Source: JBIKVP01 sp044356745 (GTDB taxonomy: Bacteria > Pseudomonadota > Alphaproteobacteria > Rhizobiales > Beijerinckiaceae). Taken from it: a stretch of DNA of 44,271 nucleotides. The position numbers and the translations under genes are program-made. The DNA is taken from contig JBIKVP010000009.1 in the NCBI GenBank assembly GCA_044356745.1, positions 1-44,271 on the forward strand, given 5' to 3'. Below are positions 7,731 through 16,024 of this stretch, piece after piece (position 1 is the stretch's first letter; each line of letters begins with the position of its first letter). The notes under the pieces were generated by a model. That model ran no database searches. It worked only from the letters and a program-made list of their open reading frames with translations, and was not told where the DNA came from.

Positions 7731-9038
7731 ATGACATCCCCTGCCCTCAACGCGTCCTCTGGTGCTGAACCTTCGCGCTTGCGGTTGATGCTCTATGCCT
7801 TACCAGCGTTTCCAATGGCGCTGATGATGCTGCCATTCTTTGTGATTGTCCCTGAATTTTATTCGCGAGAAGTGGGTTTATCTTTAAGCGTGGTTGGGGC
7901 TGCGCTACTTGTTGTGCGACTGATTGATGCAATCAGCGATCCTTTAATTGGCTGGTGGTGTGATCGCACGCGCCCACATTATGGTCGTCGCAGGTTGTGG
8001 CTAGCGATGAGCGCGCCCCTTGTAGCGATGAGTACGGCACTCGTGTTTATGCCGCCAACGCAAGCGGGTGTAAGCTATTTGCTAATCACTGGAATTGTCT
8101 TGTCTTTAAGTTTCACCGCGTTTCAAGTGCCATATCTCGCATGGGGCGCGGAGCTTTCGCCCAGCTATCACGGGCGTACGCGCGTTGCCGCTTTTCGCGA
8201 GGGCATCACCGTTGCTGGTACGTTGATCGCGCTTATTATTCCAGCGCTGACGACGGCTTGGGGCGCAACAGATAACCGCACCGCGATGATGTTTTATGCG
8301 CTGATTGTGGGCATTGCACTTCCTCTGTTTGTCGTGCTTCTCGTCAAAAATGTGCCAGAACCTTTGATTGAAGAGCAGAACACATCATCTCAAGCACCCG
8401 CACTTTGGCATATTCTAAAAGAGAACAGGGCCTTTCGCCGTTTAACACTTGCTTTTGTGATCAATGGTTTCGCAAACGGTTTGCCGGCAACATTGTTTTT
8501 GCTCTTCGTTGCCGATCGCTTAGGCAACCGTGATGCGGCCGGTGGTTTGCTCGTGCTCTATTTTACCTGTGGCGTACTCGGTGTGCCGTTCTGGCTATGG
8601 CTTTCAAAGCGTGTTGGGAAACCGCGCACGTGGTGTTTGGGTATGATTCTCGCGGGAGTGAGTTTTTTAAGCGCCGTTTTTCTCAACACGGGTGATTTTG
8701 TAGCATTTGGCGTCATTTGCATTTTGACAGGCCTTGCACTTGGGGCTGATTATGTGTTGCCCGCGTCACTTCAAGCTGATGTGATTGAGGCCGACTTGCA
8801 AAAACATGGTAAGGCACGTGCTGGGCAATTTCTGGGTGTGTGGACTTTTGCCAGTAAGCTTGCTTTTGCAGCAGCCGTGGGTCTGGCTTTTCCGGTGCTG
8901 AGCTGGAGCGGCTATGACCCTGCTCTCAACCTTAAAACAGATCAAGGCTTAATGATGCTAAGCCTACTTTATGCAGGCGCACCTGTATTGCTTAAAGCAT
9001 GTGCGATTGCCATGATGTGGCGTTTTGACAAAGCATGA
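7731..9038 (+). CDS. MFS transporter, GPH/MelB-like
   Basis: A 12-helix membrane protein of 435 residues. The segment LIDAISDPLIGWWCDRTRPH followed by YGRRRLW is the loop 2-3 signature of the glycoside-pentoside-hexuronide (MelB-like) branch of the MFS. A second similar loop (LSKRVGKPRTW) lies in the C-terminal half. The ATG at 7731 is preferred because GGGGGAG lies about 9 bases upstream; an in-frame GTG at 7698 overlaps the cfa stop. Substrate cannot be read from sequence. As MelB-like proteins next to cfa and DUF1365 recur in Proteobacteria, a lipid-related substrate is possible but unproven. The gene converges with the transpeptidase gene with only 12 bases between stops and no terminator hairpin. 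Confidence 0.85.
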   Translation: MTSPALNASSGAEPSRLRLMLYALPAFPMALMMLPFFVIVPEFYSREVGLSLSVVGAALLVVRLIDAISDPLIGWWCDRTRPHYGRRRLWLAMSAPLVAMSTALVFMPPTQAGVSYLLITGIVLSLSFTAFQVPYLAWGAELSPSYHGRTRVAAFREGITVAGTLIALIIPALTTAWGATDNRTAMMFYALIVGIALPLFVVLLVKNVPEPLIEEQNTSSQAPALWHILKENRAFRRLTLAFVINGFANGLPATLFLLFVADRLGNRDAAGGLLVLYFTCGVLGVPFWLWLSKRVGKPRTWCLGMILAGVSFLSAVFLNTGDFVAFGVICILTGLALGADYVLPASLQADVIEADLQKHGKARAGQFLGVWTFASKLAFAAAVGLAFPVLSWSGYDPALNLKTDQGLMMLSLLYAGAPVLLKACAIAMMWRFDKA

Positions 9039-9050
9039 CGTGCATGTAGA

Positions 9051-10322
9051 TTAGCCATCTTGAGCGGCGGAAGAAGCAACCGCTGGGCCAAAACCGTCTT
9101 TGCCATAAATGTCATCACGGAACTGAACGACGCCATCAGAGCCTGCCCATGCCGTGATATAAACCCAATAGACGGGCACAGGCGCTGCGAGACGTACATC
9201 AAGACGTTGTCCTGAATTAATCGCTTCATCTACTTTGGCGCGATCCCATCCTGGATTATCCTTCACAAGCCACGCGATGTAATCACGCACATTTTGAACG
9301 CGAATGCAGCCTGATGACACGAACCGAAAATCATCGCCAAAAATACCTTTTGACGGCGTGTCATGCATATAAACACCATGCGGACTTGGAATATTGATGC
9401 GCACAAAGCCAAGTGAATTGAATTCACCACCTGGATCTTGGCGGAACGTATAACGCGTGGCTTCATCTGAATTCCAGTTGATGGATTCAGGAGGCACTTC
9501 CTGACCAGCCCCATTAATAATACGAATTTTATTTTCACGCAGATAATTTGGCTCGGCGCGCATTTTGGGGATCAGATCTTTGCGAATAATTGATGCGGGT
9601 ACTGTCCATGTCGGATTAAAATTCACTTCAGGAATTTTTGTTTGAAGAATAGGAGATTGGCGATCAATTTTGCCAACACCCGCCGCATGACGTGTGGCAA
9701 CAACGCCATTCTCAACGGTTTCAACAAGGGCTGCGGGAATATTCGCAACAACATACCGATTGCCCAAATCGCCTGCATAAGTTCTCAATCGCACTAAATT
9801 GATTTCAAGTTGCTTGAGGCGGACATCTGCTGACACATTAAGCGCTGAGAGCGTTGCACCATTGACGGTTCCTGTTGTATTCAACCCGTGACGAGCTTGA
9901 AAACGCTTGACACCCGCTTCAACAAACGAATCATAAATCGGTGATCCACCCGCTGAAGGGTCAAGATCGCCTGACAAAATCAACCGCTGACGCAATGCAA
10001 CAACACCCGAACCCGTTGCACCAACGCCAAGACGTTCCCTACCTAAAGAAAGCTGTCCCCATCCACCACGCGCAACAATATCGCGATAACGATCAATCAT
10101 TTGCTCTGTAGCAGCAACCGTTTGTGTTGACAAAACGGGCACGAACGAACGCCCAACCTGCATTCTGGATGCAGAATCATATGATTGCTCCCACTCTGCT
10201 GACCCACCAATCAGTTCTTGAGCCGAGCCACCAACCGATTGTGCAAAAGCAGGTTGAATGAAAGCAGCGCTCGCAACCAGCGCATAAACACCTGATTGAA
10301 ATAGGTTTGTTCTTTTAAACAT
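9051..10322 (-). CDS. Secreted L,D-transpeptidase (YcbB/LdtD-like)
   Basis: A periplasmic enzyme that forms 3-3 cross-links between meso-diaminopimelate residues of peptidoglycan. A signal peptide is clear: KR, a hydrophobic stretch, then AFAQ with cleavage near residue 27. A peptidoglycan-binding fold follows at about 98-165 (LRQRLILSGDL, VKRFQARHGL, TTGTVNGATLSALN). The YkuD catalytic domain comes next, with GVYMHDTP near 316-323 and the nucleophile in SSGCIRV, Cys near residue 339. The order PG-binding domain then YkuD with a long insert matches the YcbB group. ATG 10322 (423 residues) is chosen because GAGG lies 6 bases upstream; the ATG at 10328 is too close to that site. It is transcribed alone, convergent to the MFS gene. 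Confidence 0.92.
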   Translation of the reverse strand: MFKRTNLFQSGVYALVASAAFIQPAFAQSVGGSAQELIGGSAEWEQSYDSASRMQVGRSFVPVLSTQTVAATEQMIDRYRDIVARGGWGQLSLGRERLGVGATGSGVVALRQRLILSGDLDPSAGGSPIYDSFVEAGVKRFQARHGLNTTGTVNGATLSALNVSADVRLKQLEINLVRLRTYAGDLGNRYVVANIPAALVETVENGVVATRHAAGVGKIDRQSPILQTKIPEVNFNPTWTVPASIIRKDLIPKMRAEPNYLRENKIRIINGAGQEVPPESINWNSDEATRYTFRQDPGGEFNSLGFVRINIPSPHGVYMHDTPSKGIFGDDFRFVSSGCIRVQNVRDYIAWLVKDNPGWDRAKVDEAINSGQRLDVRLAAPVPVYWVYITAWAGSDGVVQFRDDIYGKDGFGPAVASSAAQDG

Positions 10323-10334
10323 GGCCATCCTCTA

Positions 10335-10375
10335 ACACACGTTGGTGTGTCTTATATATAGACCATGAAATATAA
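10335..10375 (-). promoter_or_regulatory. Leader hairpin and possible promoter of the L,D-transpeptidase gene
   Basis: On the minus strand, a TATATA box lies just upstream of a perfect hairpin, ACACAC (10335-10340) paired with GTGTGT (10345-10350) over a 4-base loop. The hairpin ends immediately before the GAGG ribosome-binding site. A TTAAGT about 16 bases upstream of the TATATA could be a weak -35. The hairpin is directly visible; the promoter is a guess. Confidence 0.35.
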
Positions 10376-10434
10376 CTTAAAAGAGGGCAATAGTATGGCT
10401 TAAACGACGCCAGCAGAAACGCTTGACCAGATGA

Positions 10435-10593
10435 TTAGCCTCCGTAATACAAACCGTAAATTAGCGTGCTTGCATAAAGCGCTGCACCTGTGACGACCTC
10501 TGCCCCTGCATCACCTAATCCAGACATATTGAGTGTACTGAGATAGAAATATAATGACCCAGCACCAACAACAAAAAGAATTGTTTTTAACAT
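10435..10593 (-). CDS. 52-residue hydrophobic microprotein
   Basis: A short frame runs from ATG (10591-10593) to TAA (10435-10437), encoding 52 residues that start MLKTILFVVGAGSLYFYLST and end LIYGLYYGG. The N-terminus is a good membrane helix (residues 4-20), and a second moderately hydrophobic stretch covers about 35-50, with an acidic GDAGAE turn between. This is the pattern of a small two-pass or hairpin membrane protein. Upstream lies GTGTGAG at the SD position, weak but present. It has the same orientation as the L,D-transpeptidase gene and lies 113 bases upstream of it. I do not recognise a family. Composition and reading frame look like real coding sequence, but a chance frame this short cannot be excluded. 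Confidence 0.5.
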   Translation of the reverse strand: MLKTILFVVGAGSLYFYLSTLNMSGLGDAGAEVVTGAALYASTLIYGLYYGG

Positions 10594-10737
10594 CTCACAC
10601 CACATCTATTGATATCGTGATGATGAACATCACTCTATATTAACATTAATAAAGTTTAGCTTACAATAATGTGCTGAGAATGGAAATATAAACCTTATTT
10701 TAACGTTAATCCGAAAGCACATTCATTGCATAACTGC

Positions 10738-10766
10738 TTGATCATTTCTTAAAAGAAATTTGTTAT
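10738..10766 (+). promoter_or_regulatory. Candidate promoter of the small secreted protein gene
   Basis: TTGATC at 10738-10743, a 17-base spacer, then TGTTAT at 10761-10766. Spacing is ideal and the -35 matches four of six consensus bases. The distance to the ATG at 10806 fits a short leader. Confidence 0.4.
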
Positions 10767-10805
10767 TGTTGCTTTTGCAAGCATTTGCGCAAAAAGGGGC
10801 AAGCA

Positions 10806-11048
10806 ATGTATAAAGCGATTTTACTAGCAATTTCAATCACATGTGCTGCTTTCACAACCGCACATGCGCAAAATATGCCAAACTTTAATAATATGTCGGC
10901 TCAAGATGCGGCAAAACTCAACGCTGCTGTTCAGGCAAGTGATCCAAATACGCAGCAACAATTTCAGCAATTGCAAGATCAAATGAAAAAAGAGAATCAC
11001 CCTGCCGCACGTATGCTTGATGCAACCCGCCAGCAACCTGCGCAATAA
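10806..11048 (+). CDS. Small secreted protein of unknown function
   Basis: An 80-residue protein with a textbook signal peptide: MYK, hydrophobic AILLAISITCAAF, then TTAHAQ with cleavage after AHA near residue 21. The mature part of about 59 residues is Asn/Gln/Met-rich (NMPNFNNMSAQDAAKLNA), hydrophilic and probably helical, with no cysteine. ATG 10806 is chosen over upstream non-ATG starts because AAGGGGC lies 6 bases before it. The stop abuts the stop of the convergent GST gene with no base between. It probably acts in the periplasm. I do not recognise the family. Confidence 0.75.
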   Translation: MYKAILLAISITCAAFTTAHAQNMPNFNNMSAQDAAKLNAAVQASDPNTQQQFQQLQDQMKKENHPAARMLDATRQQPAQ

Positions 11049-11675
11049 TTATGATGTCGGCATAAGCTCGGTGGGTTTAGCATAACCTTTGAGGTTTTCG
11101 ACCTGTTTCATCCACGTTTGAATGTGTGGAAATTCGCTGAGATTCAGCGCGGCATCAGCTGCGTAAAACACAACGCCATAAAGGTTTATATCGGCGATTG
11201 TTGGCGCTTCGCCCACAACCCATGTCCGTCCTTGAAGATGGATGTTTAGCGTTTGCAATGCGGCCACGGCCTCTGTGTAATAAAGCTCTGCAACAGGTTG
11301 ATTGTAAGAGCGAAAGCCATGCTTGATGGCACGAGAGCGATAAAGCGCTGTCGAGAGTTTATCGTAATCCCAAAAGAGCCACTCGCGCACTTGAAGACGC
11401 TCTTCTAAACTCGCCCCGCCCATTTTTTTACCCGTTACATCCGCAAGATATTCAAGAATGACCGCTGCTTGAGATAAAGAGCGCCCGTTTTGAAGATCGA
11501 TGAGGCACGGCACTTGACCAAAACGGTTCTTGGCAACAAAGTCTGGCGCTTTTTGCGCACCGGCGCGTAAATCAATATGCACGTAACTGAATGGCTCATC
11601 CAACATAGCAAGACCAAGCGCCACTTTGTAACTCGGACCAGAGCGCCAAAAACCATGCAATGTAAATCGCGTCAT
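11049..11675 (-). CDS. Glutathione S-transferase family protein
   Basis: A cytosolic thioredoxin-fold protein of 208 residues. The N-terminal domain has FTLHGFWRSGPSYKV, with Ser in the catalytic loop region. NRFGQVPCLID carries the cis-Pro of the glutathione site, and SLSQAAVILEYLAD is the Ser/Gln motif that binds the gamma-glutamyl group. The C-terminal helical domain includes WVVGEAPTIADINLYG, the N-capping box of GSTs. Substrate is unknown. ATG 11675 is used; an ATG three codons earlier is possible, and GTGGA lies about 9 bases before the chosen one. It lies 84 bases downstream of the hydrolase gene in the same direction, so it may share the degP-hydrolase transcript. Confidence 0.88.
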   Translation of the reverse strand: MTRFTLHGFWRSGPSYKVALGLAMLDEPFSYVHIDLRAGAQKAPDFVAKNRFGQVPCLIDLQNGRSLSQAAVILEYLADVTGKKMGGASLEERLQVREWLFWDYDKLSTALYRSRAIKHGFRSYNQPVAELYYTEAVAALQTLNIHLQGRTWVVGEAPTIADINLYGVVFYAADAALNLSEFPHIQTWMKQVENLKGYAKPTELMPTS

Positions 11676-11759
11676 CGTTTGCATCCACTTTAAAGAATCA
11701 TCATCTTAGCGTTGCATAAAATGTCGCACAAAGCACGAGGCGTTGAGGTTTCTCCACGA

Positions 11760-12527
11760 TCAAACTCTTTGACGCAAAAATGTAAGTACACCCTCTTTAT
11801 GCACCCGATCGCCCACGGCTAGATTGTGATCTTTGCTCGGAATATCAAGCGCTGTCGCTTGAGGCATCAGCTTTGCAAGATCATGCGCTGAACCGGCAAT
11901 CGGATCTTTCGTGCCCACGCTAATGAGTGTTGGGACATCAATTTTAGCGACATCATCGCGCGTTAAACTCTGGCGAGAGCCTCGAATACATGCCGCAAGT
12001 GCTTTTAAATCACTGCCCGTTTGTTCTGCAAAGGCGCGAAATGTGCGTTGCATAGGATCACTTAAATCATCAAGTGAAGACGCTTCCATTGCATCCGCAA
12101 TATTTTGTGGCAGTGCCGCGCCTTCCACCAATCGAATGCCTAAACCGCCAAGCAACGCCGAGCGCACCCTTTTGGGATGATTTAAGGCAAGATGCGCCGT
12201 GATGCGCGCGCCCATTGAATACCCCATCACATCCGCACGATTTAAATCAAGGTGATCAAGCAGGGCAAGCACATCTTCGGCCATAATATGAGGACTATAA
12301 GCTTCTGGATCATAAAGCTTTTCGCTTTGTCCATGCCCCCGATTATCAAGAGCAATCACGCGATAGCCTGTATGAGTAAGCGTTTTAATCCACAATGTGT
12401 TGACCCAATTAACGACATGGTTTGAAGCAAATCCATGCACGAGAATAACGGGTTCACCGTTAGGTGTATCGTTTGCCGGCACATCAATATAGGCCAGCTC
12501 AACCCCTTGTGATAAAAACTTTTTCAT
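11760..12527 (-). CDS. Alpha/beta-fold hydrolase
   Basis: A 255-residue cytosolic hydrolase. Visible landmarks are the oxyanion region LVHGFASN near 29-36, DNRGHGQSEK near 61-70, the nucleophile elbow GYSMGA with Ser104, acid Asp208 in GTKDPIAG, and catalytic His234 in SKDHNLAV. The cap region between strands 6 and 7 is short. This is the esterase/haloperoxidase-like branch, and the substrate cannot be predicted. Its ATG lies only 6 bases after the stop of the Do-protease gene, so the two are almost certainly co-transcribed and probably translationally coupled (GGTGG of the degP end may serve as SD). Confidence 0.9.
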   Translation of the reverse strand: MKKFLSQGVELAYIDVPANDTPNGEPVILVHGFASNHVVNWVNTLWIKTLTHTGYRVIALDNRGHGQSEKLYDPEAYSPHIMAEDVLALLDHLDLNRADVMGYSMGARITAHLALNHPKRVRSALLGGLGIRLVEGAALPQNIADAMEASSLDDLSDPMQRTFRAFAEQTGSDLKALAACIRGSRQSLTRDDVAKIDVPTLISVGTKDPIAGSAHDLAKLMPQATALDIPSKDHNLAVGDRVHKEGVLTFLRQRV

Positions 12528-12533
12528 GGAAAT

Positions 12534-14018
12534 TTAACCACCAAATACGCTTGTGAACACACGCCCATCACGATTAAGTGTGACTTCCCAATAACGCTCT
12601 CTTTGCGATGTTGCCTTTTCTAAATCGCGCGTTGAGTTAATCGTTTCACCATTGATCGCGACAAGAATATCACCTTTACGAAAGCCAATTTGCAAGGCTG
12701 TGCTGCGCTGATCCACATCAACAATCACAACACCCTCCTGCCCCGCATCAAGCGATAATTCATCGGCCACGGCAGGCGAAAGATTGGCTGCATTCACGCC
12801 TGCGAGCGGTGAGCGTCCCTTAATGCGTACAAGATCTCGCGGCCGTGTCTCTGATGGTGGCTGAAGCTTAACGGGAACCACAATTTTCGTTTTGCCCCGT
12901 AGCACGCTCAGCGATGTCATCCCTCCAAGGGGACGGGTTGCAAAGCGATAACCAAACGCATCAGGGTCATCAATCAAAACGCCATCAACAGAAAGAATAA
13001 CATCACCACGCTGCAAACCAGCCTCAGCTGCTGGCCCTTTGTCCGTGACTCGAGTCACCAGAACACCCGTCGGACGATCAAGACCCAATCCTTCTGCAAT
13101 CTCACTGCTCACAACTTGCAACTGCGCACCAAACCACGGACGGCGCACACTTTGTCCGCCATTTTTCGCTGACTCAATCACAACACGCACCATTGCCGTG
13201 GGAATGGCAAAACCAATACCGTGACTTCCCCCCGACTTGGAAAAAATTGCCGTATTAATCCCAATCAAACGCCCTGACATATCCACAAGCGCACCGCCCG
13301 AGTTGCCCGGATTAATCGCAGCATCGGTTTGAATGAAAGATTGATAATCAGCGACCCCCACTTGCGTGCGTGCAAGTGCAGAAACAATCCCCTGTGTGAC
13401 GGTCTGACCCACACCAAAGGGATTGCCAATTGCAAGTACAAGATCGCCCACTTGCAATGTATCGGAATCGCCCAATTCAATAGCGTTGAGCAAAGACGCA
13501 TTTTTGATGCGCAAGACGGCAAGATCTGTGCGCGGATCACGTAACACAATGTCCGCTTCAAATTCACGCTTGTCTGCGAGCGCAACTTTAACCTCTGTCA
13601 TACCTTCAATGACATGATGGTTTGTCACAACAAGTCCACTTGCATCAACAATGACACCAGAACCCAGTGAGCGTTGCACACGCTCTTGCGGCAAACCAAA
13701 GCCACCATCCCCAAAGAATCGTTTGAAAAATGGATCATCAAAAAACGGATTTTGTGGACGACGCTCAACACGCGCCCCATACACGTTCACCACTGTTGGT
13801 GACGTTTTTTTAACAACCGGTGCAAATGAAAGCTGCACTTGCGCACGGCTTTCAGGAATGGATTGTAGCGGCGTCTGCACTTGAGCATATGGTGCACTGC
13901 CCTGAAATATCATGATGAGAGCAAACGCCACACTCAAGAGGCCAAGGATGACGACTCCCGAAAAAGATTGGAAGGATTTGAGAAATTTCAAGAATTGCAT
14001 ATGCATCACGTCGCCCAT
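12534..14018 (-). CDS. Do/DegP-family periplasmic serine protease
   Basis: A periplasmic protease/chaperone that degrades misfolded envelope proteins. A signal anchor or signal peptide lies at about 20-45 (VVILGLLSVAFALIMIF, then PYAQ). The trypsin-like domain carries the triad His135 (TNHHVIEG), Asp165 (DPRTDLAVLR) and Ser240 (NPGNSGGAL). Two PDZ domains follow at about 290-385 and 400-490 (GVLVTRVTDKGPAAEAGLQR; GVVIVDVDQRSTALQIGF). Length 494 is typical. An N-terminal Phe/Asp-rich loop (FFDDPFFKRFFG) corresponds to the LA loop. ATG 14018 has no SD; ATG 14006 has GGG about 7 bases upstream and may be the real start. In alphaproteobacteria a Do protease just downstream of rplQ is a recurrent arrangement. 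Confidence 0.93.
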   Translation of the reverse strand: MGDVMHMQFLKFLKSFQSFSGVVILGLLSVAFALIMIFQGSAPYAQVQTPLQSIPESRAQVQLSFAPVVKKTSPTVVNVYGARVERRPQNPFFDDPFFKRFFGDGGFGLPQERVQRSLGSGVIVDASGLVVTNHHVIEGMTEVKVALADKREFEADIVLRDPRTDLAVLRIKNASLLNAIELGDSDTLQVGDLVLAIGNPFGVGQTVTQGIVSALARTQVGVADYQSFIQTDAAINPGNSGGALVDMSGRLIGINTAIFSKSGGSHGIGFAIPTAMVRVVIESAKNGGQSVRRPWFGAQLQVVSSEIAEGLGLDRPTGVLVTRVTDKGPAAEAGLQRGDVILSVDGVLIDDPDAFGYRFATRPLGGMTSLSVLRGKTKIVVPVKLQPPSETRPRDLVRIKGRSPLAGVNAANLSPAVADELSLDAGQEGVVIVDVDQRSTALQIGFRKGDILVAINGETINSTRDLEKATSQRERYWEVTLNRDGRVFTSVFGG

Positions 14019-14165
14019 CTCATTGCTTTATTTCATGTAATTACAAGATATAAGCTGAATGGCGCCTGAAACAATGTGCGAGGACGCTCTTATGAGCACA
14101 ATTTTTGTATCATTTTTTCGAATCATTTGTAGGCGGCGAAACGGCTGTAAGCCTTTGTTATGACG

Positions 14166-14225
14166 TGATTTTGCGGCGCTACCCTTCGTGTCAAAATATA
14201 AAATTCTCTGCATTTTATATAAAAT
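14166..14225 (-). promoter_or_regulatory. Possible promoter region of the Do-protease gene
   Basis: On the minus strand a perfect TTGACA (14189-14194 as TGTCAA on plus) is followed 17 bases later by AAATCA, a poor -10. Just upstream lies a 14-base perfect palindrome, ATTTTATATAAAAT at 14212-14225, in very AT-rich DNA that could act as an UP element or operator. The rplQ terminator precedes it, so the protease gene needs its own promoter. Confidence 0.3.
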
Positions 14226-14263
14226 CACGATAAAATAATCGATTTAATCATTGCACCACACAA

Positions 14264-14294
14264 TAAAAAAAGAGCCCGAAGGCTCTTTTTTTAT
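14264..14294 (-). terminator. Intrinsic terminator after rplQ
   Basis: AGAGCC (14271-14276) and GGCTCT (14281-14286) form a 6-bp stem with a CGAA tetraloop on the plus strand, TTCG on the transcript. The stem is extended by A/T pairs on both sides and followed by seven T in the minus direction. It closes the alpha operon 25 bases after the rplQ stop. The flanking A and T tracts make it potentially bidirectional. Confidence 0.9.
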
Positions 14295-14318
14295 ATCGAA
14301 AAAAGGATTTAAAGGGCT

Positions 14319-14738
14319 TTATGCCGATTCTTGATCCTCAGTCATTTGCACAGGCCCAGAATCTTTGCCTCGTGCATTAACATCACGATCAACAAATTCG
14401 ATCACAGCCATCGGCGCGTTATCGCCATAACGAAAGCCAGCTTTAAGAACACGGATATATCCGCCGTTACGTTCTTTGTAGCGTGGGCCGAGTACATCAA
14501 ACAACTTCTTGACCATGCCGATATCGCGAATCTGAGCAATTGCCTGACGACGCGCATGAAGATCGCCACGCTTGCCAAGCGTAATCAACTTCTCAACAAC
14601 CGGACGTAAGTCCTTCGCTTTTGGCAATGTTGTGATGATTTGTTCATGTTTAATCAACGCCGCAGCCATATTCGCGAACATCGCTTTACGATGCTCCGTT
14701 GTACGGTTAAAACGACGTCCTGCAAATCCGTGACGCAT
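14319..14738 (-). CDS. rplQ: 50S ribosomal protein L17
   Basis: Large-subunit protein near the exit tunnel, 139 residues. The start MRHGFAGRRFNRTTEHRKAM and LIKHEQIITTLPKAKDLRPV are family hallmarks, and YKERNGGYIRVLKAG and AVIEFVD close the core. About 15 acidic or polar residues follow (DVNARGKDSGPVQ), as is common in alphaproteobacteria. ATG 14738 is chosen because GGAG lies 6 bases upstream; an earlier in-frame ATG at 14774 lacks support. It is the last gene of the supercluster, 205 bases after rpoA, a long gap for this junction. Confidence 0.97.
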   Translation of the reverse strand: MRHGFAGRRFNRTTEHRKAMFANMAAALIKHEQIITTLPKAKDLRPVVEKLITLGKRGDLHARRQAIAQIRDIGMVKKLFDVLGPRYKERNGGYIRVLKAGFRYGDNAPMAVIEFVDRDVNARGKDSGPVQMTEDQESA

Positions 14739-14897
14739 GGCGGTCTCCTTTTCGGGTAACATCCGCCGTGCCAAGGTACGGATGGCTTTATTTTTTTAGG
14801 CGTAAATAATCACTAAAGGCTGCTATTGTGTACACTTATGAAGCTTCTCTTGAATAAATCACTTAGATAAATCAATAAGCTTCGCGTCAGAATGATT

Positions 14898-14923
14898 AAA
14901 ATAGCCTTTTGAAATGCTATTTT
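14898..14923 (-). terminator. Weak terminator-like hairpin after rpoA
   Basis: AAAATAGC (14898-14905) pairs with GCTATTTT (14916-14923) over a 10-base loop. The hairpin lies about 20 bases past the rpoA stop. The stem is AT-rich and the following T tract is short, so full termination is unlikely. It may be an attenuator or processing site before rplQ. Confidence 0.35.
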
Positions 14924-14943
14924 GTATTTAATGAATGTTTCTA

Positions 14944-15963
14944 TTAGTAGTGTTCTTCAAATCTTTTGGCTAACTCGTCAATATTCTCAGGCGGCCAACC
15001 AACAACTTCCATCCCAAGATGCAAGCCCATACCTGCAAGCACTTCCTTGATTTCATTCAAAGACTTACGGCCAAAGTTTGGTGTGCGGAGCATTTCGCCT
15101 TCTGATTTCTGAATGAGATCACCAATGTAAACAATATTATCATTCTTCAAGCAATTCGCTGAACGCACAGACAATTCAAGCTCATCAACCTTTTTGAGGA
15201 GAGCAGGATTGAATGGCAGTTGCGGCGCTGAAGAAGATTGAATGTCATCACGACGTGGCTCTTCAAAATTCACAAACACAGCCAACTGATCTTGAAGAAT
15301 ACGTGCGGCATAAGCGAGCGCATCTTCTGGAGAGAGAGAGCCGTCTGTTTCAACTGTCATGATGAGCTTATCATAATCAAGCACTTGACCTTCACGGGTG
15401 TTCTCAACGCGGTAAGACACGCGCTTAACAGGGCTGTAAAGGCTATCCACTGGAATAAGACCAATAGGCGCATCTTCAGGGCGATTACGCTCAGAAGGCA
15501 CATACCCTTTGCCACTGGCAACCGTGAGTTCCATACGCAGATCAGCACCTTCATCAAGCGTGCAGATGACGAGCTCTGGATTAAGAATTTGAATATCGCC
15601 CGTTACAGCAATATCACCCGCAGTCACAACACCGGGACCTTGTTTGCGTAAAATCAAACGCTTGGCGGTATCGCCCTGCATTTTAATCGCAATCGATTTA
15701 ATATTGAGAATGATGTCAGTCACATCTTCGCGAACGCCGGGTATCGACGAAAACTCGTGAAGAACACCATCAATTTGCACAGAGACAACAGCCGCCCCTT
15801 GTAAAGAGGAAAGCAAAACGCGACGAAGCGCGTTGCCAAGTGTCATACCAAAACCACGCTCAAGCGGCTCAGCAATCACTGTTGCAACCGTTTGAGGCGT
15901 ATCCCCTAACGTTACATCCAATTTATTTGGCTTAATCAATTCCTGCCAGTTTTTCTGTATCAC
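14944..15963 (-). CDS. rpoA: RNA polymerase alpha subunit
   Basis: Assembles the RNA polymerase core and contacts activators and UP elements. The N-terminal domain (to about residue 235) holds EPLERGFGMTLGNALRRVLLSS, EFSSIPGVREDV and the dimer surface. After a linker, the C-terminal domain carries ELSVRSANCLKNDNIVYIGD and RTPNFGRKSLNEIKEVL, the helix that binds UP-element DNA. GTG 15963 gives 339 residues starting VIQKNWQEL, the usual alphaproteobacterial start, with GAGG about 8 bases upstream; an ATG four codons earlier has no SD. It lies 103 bases after rpsK without the rpsD gene seen in gammaproteobacteria. Confidence 0.98.
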   Translation of the reverse strand: MIQKNWQELIKPNKLDVTLGDTPQTVATVIAEPLERGFGMTLGNALRRVLLSSLQGAAVVSVQIDGVLHEFSSIPGVREDVTDIILNIKSIAIKMQGDTAKRLILRKQGPGVVTAGDIAVTGDIQILNPELVICTLDEGADLRMELTVASGKGYVPSERNRPEDAPIGLIPVDSLYSPVKRVSYRVENTREGQVLDYDKLIMTVETDGSLSPEDALAYAARILQDQLAVFVNFEEPRRDDIQSSSAPQLPFNPALLKKVDELELSVRSANCLKNDNIVYIGDLIQKSEGEMLRTPNFGRKSLNEIKEVLAGMGLHLGMEVVGWPPENIDELAKRFEEHY

Positions 15964-15982
15964 AGGACACCTCATTCTTTAT

Positions 15983-16002
15983 GGTGAAAAGCGCTTTTCA
16001 CC
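15983..16002 (-). promoter_or_regulatory. 20-bp perfect palindrome in the rpoA leader
   Basis: GGTGAAAAGCGCTTTTCACC is its own reverse complement over all 20 bases. It ends 19 bases upstream of the rpoA GTG. As RNA it gives an 8-bp hairpin with a 4-base loop just before the SD; as DNA it could be an operator. Its role is unknown. Confidence 0.5.
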
Positions 16003-16024
16003 TATTCTAAAAAACCCGTTCATG

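Noticed and set aside
14840..14882. GAAGCTT/AAGCTTC inverted repeat between rpoA and rplQ
   Set aside because: The arms are 29 bases apart in AT-rich DNA with no T tract, so chance is the simplest explanation.
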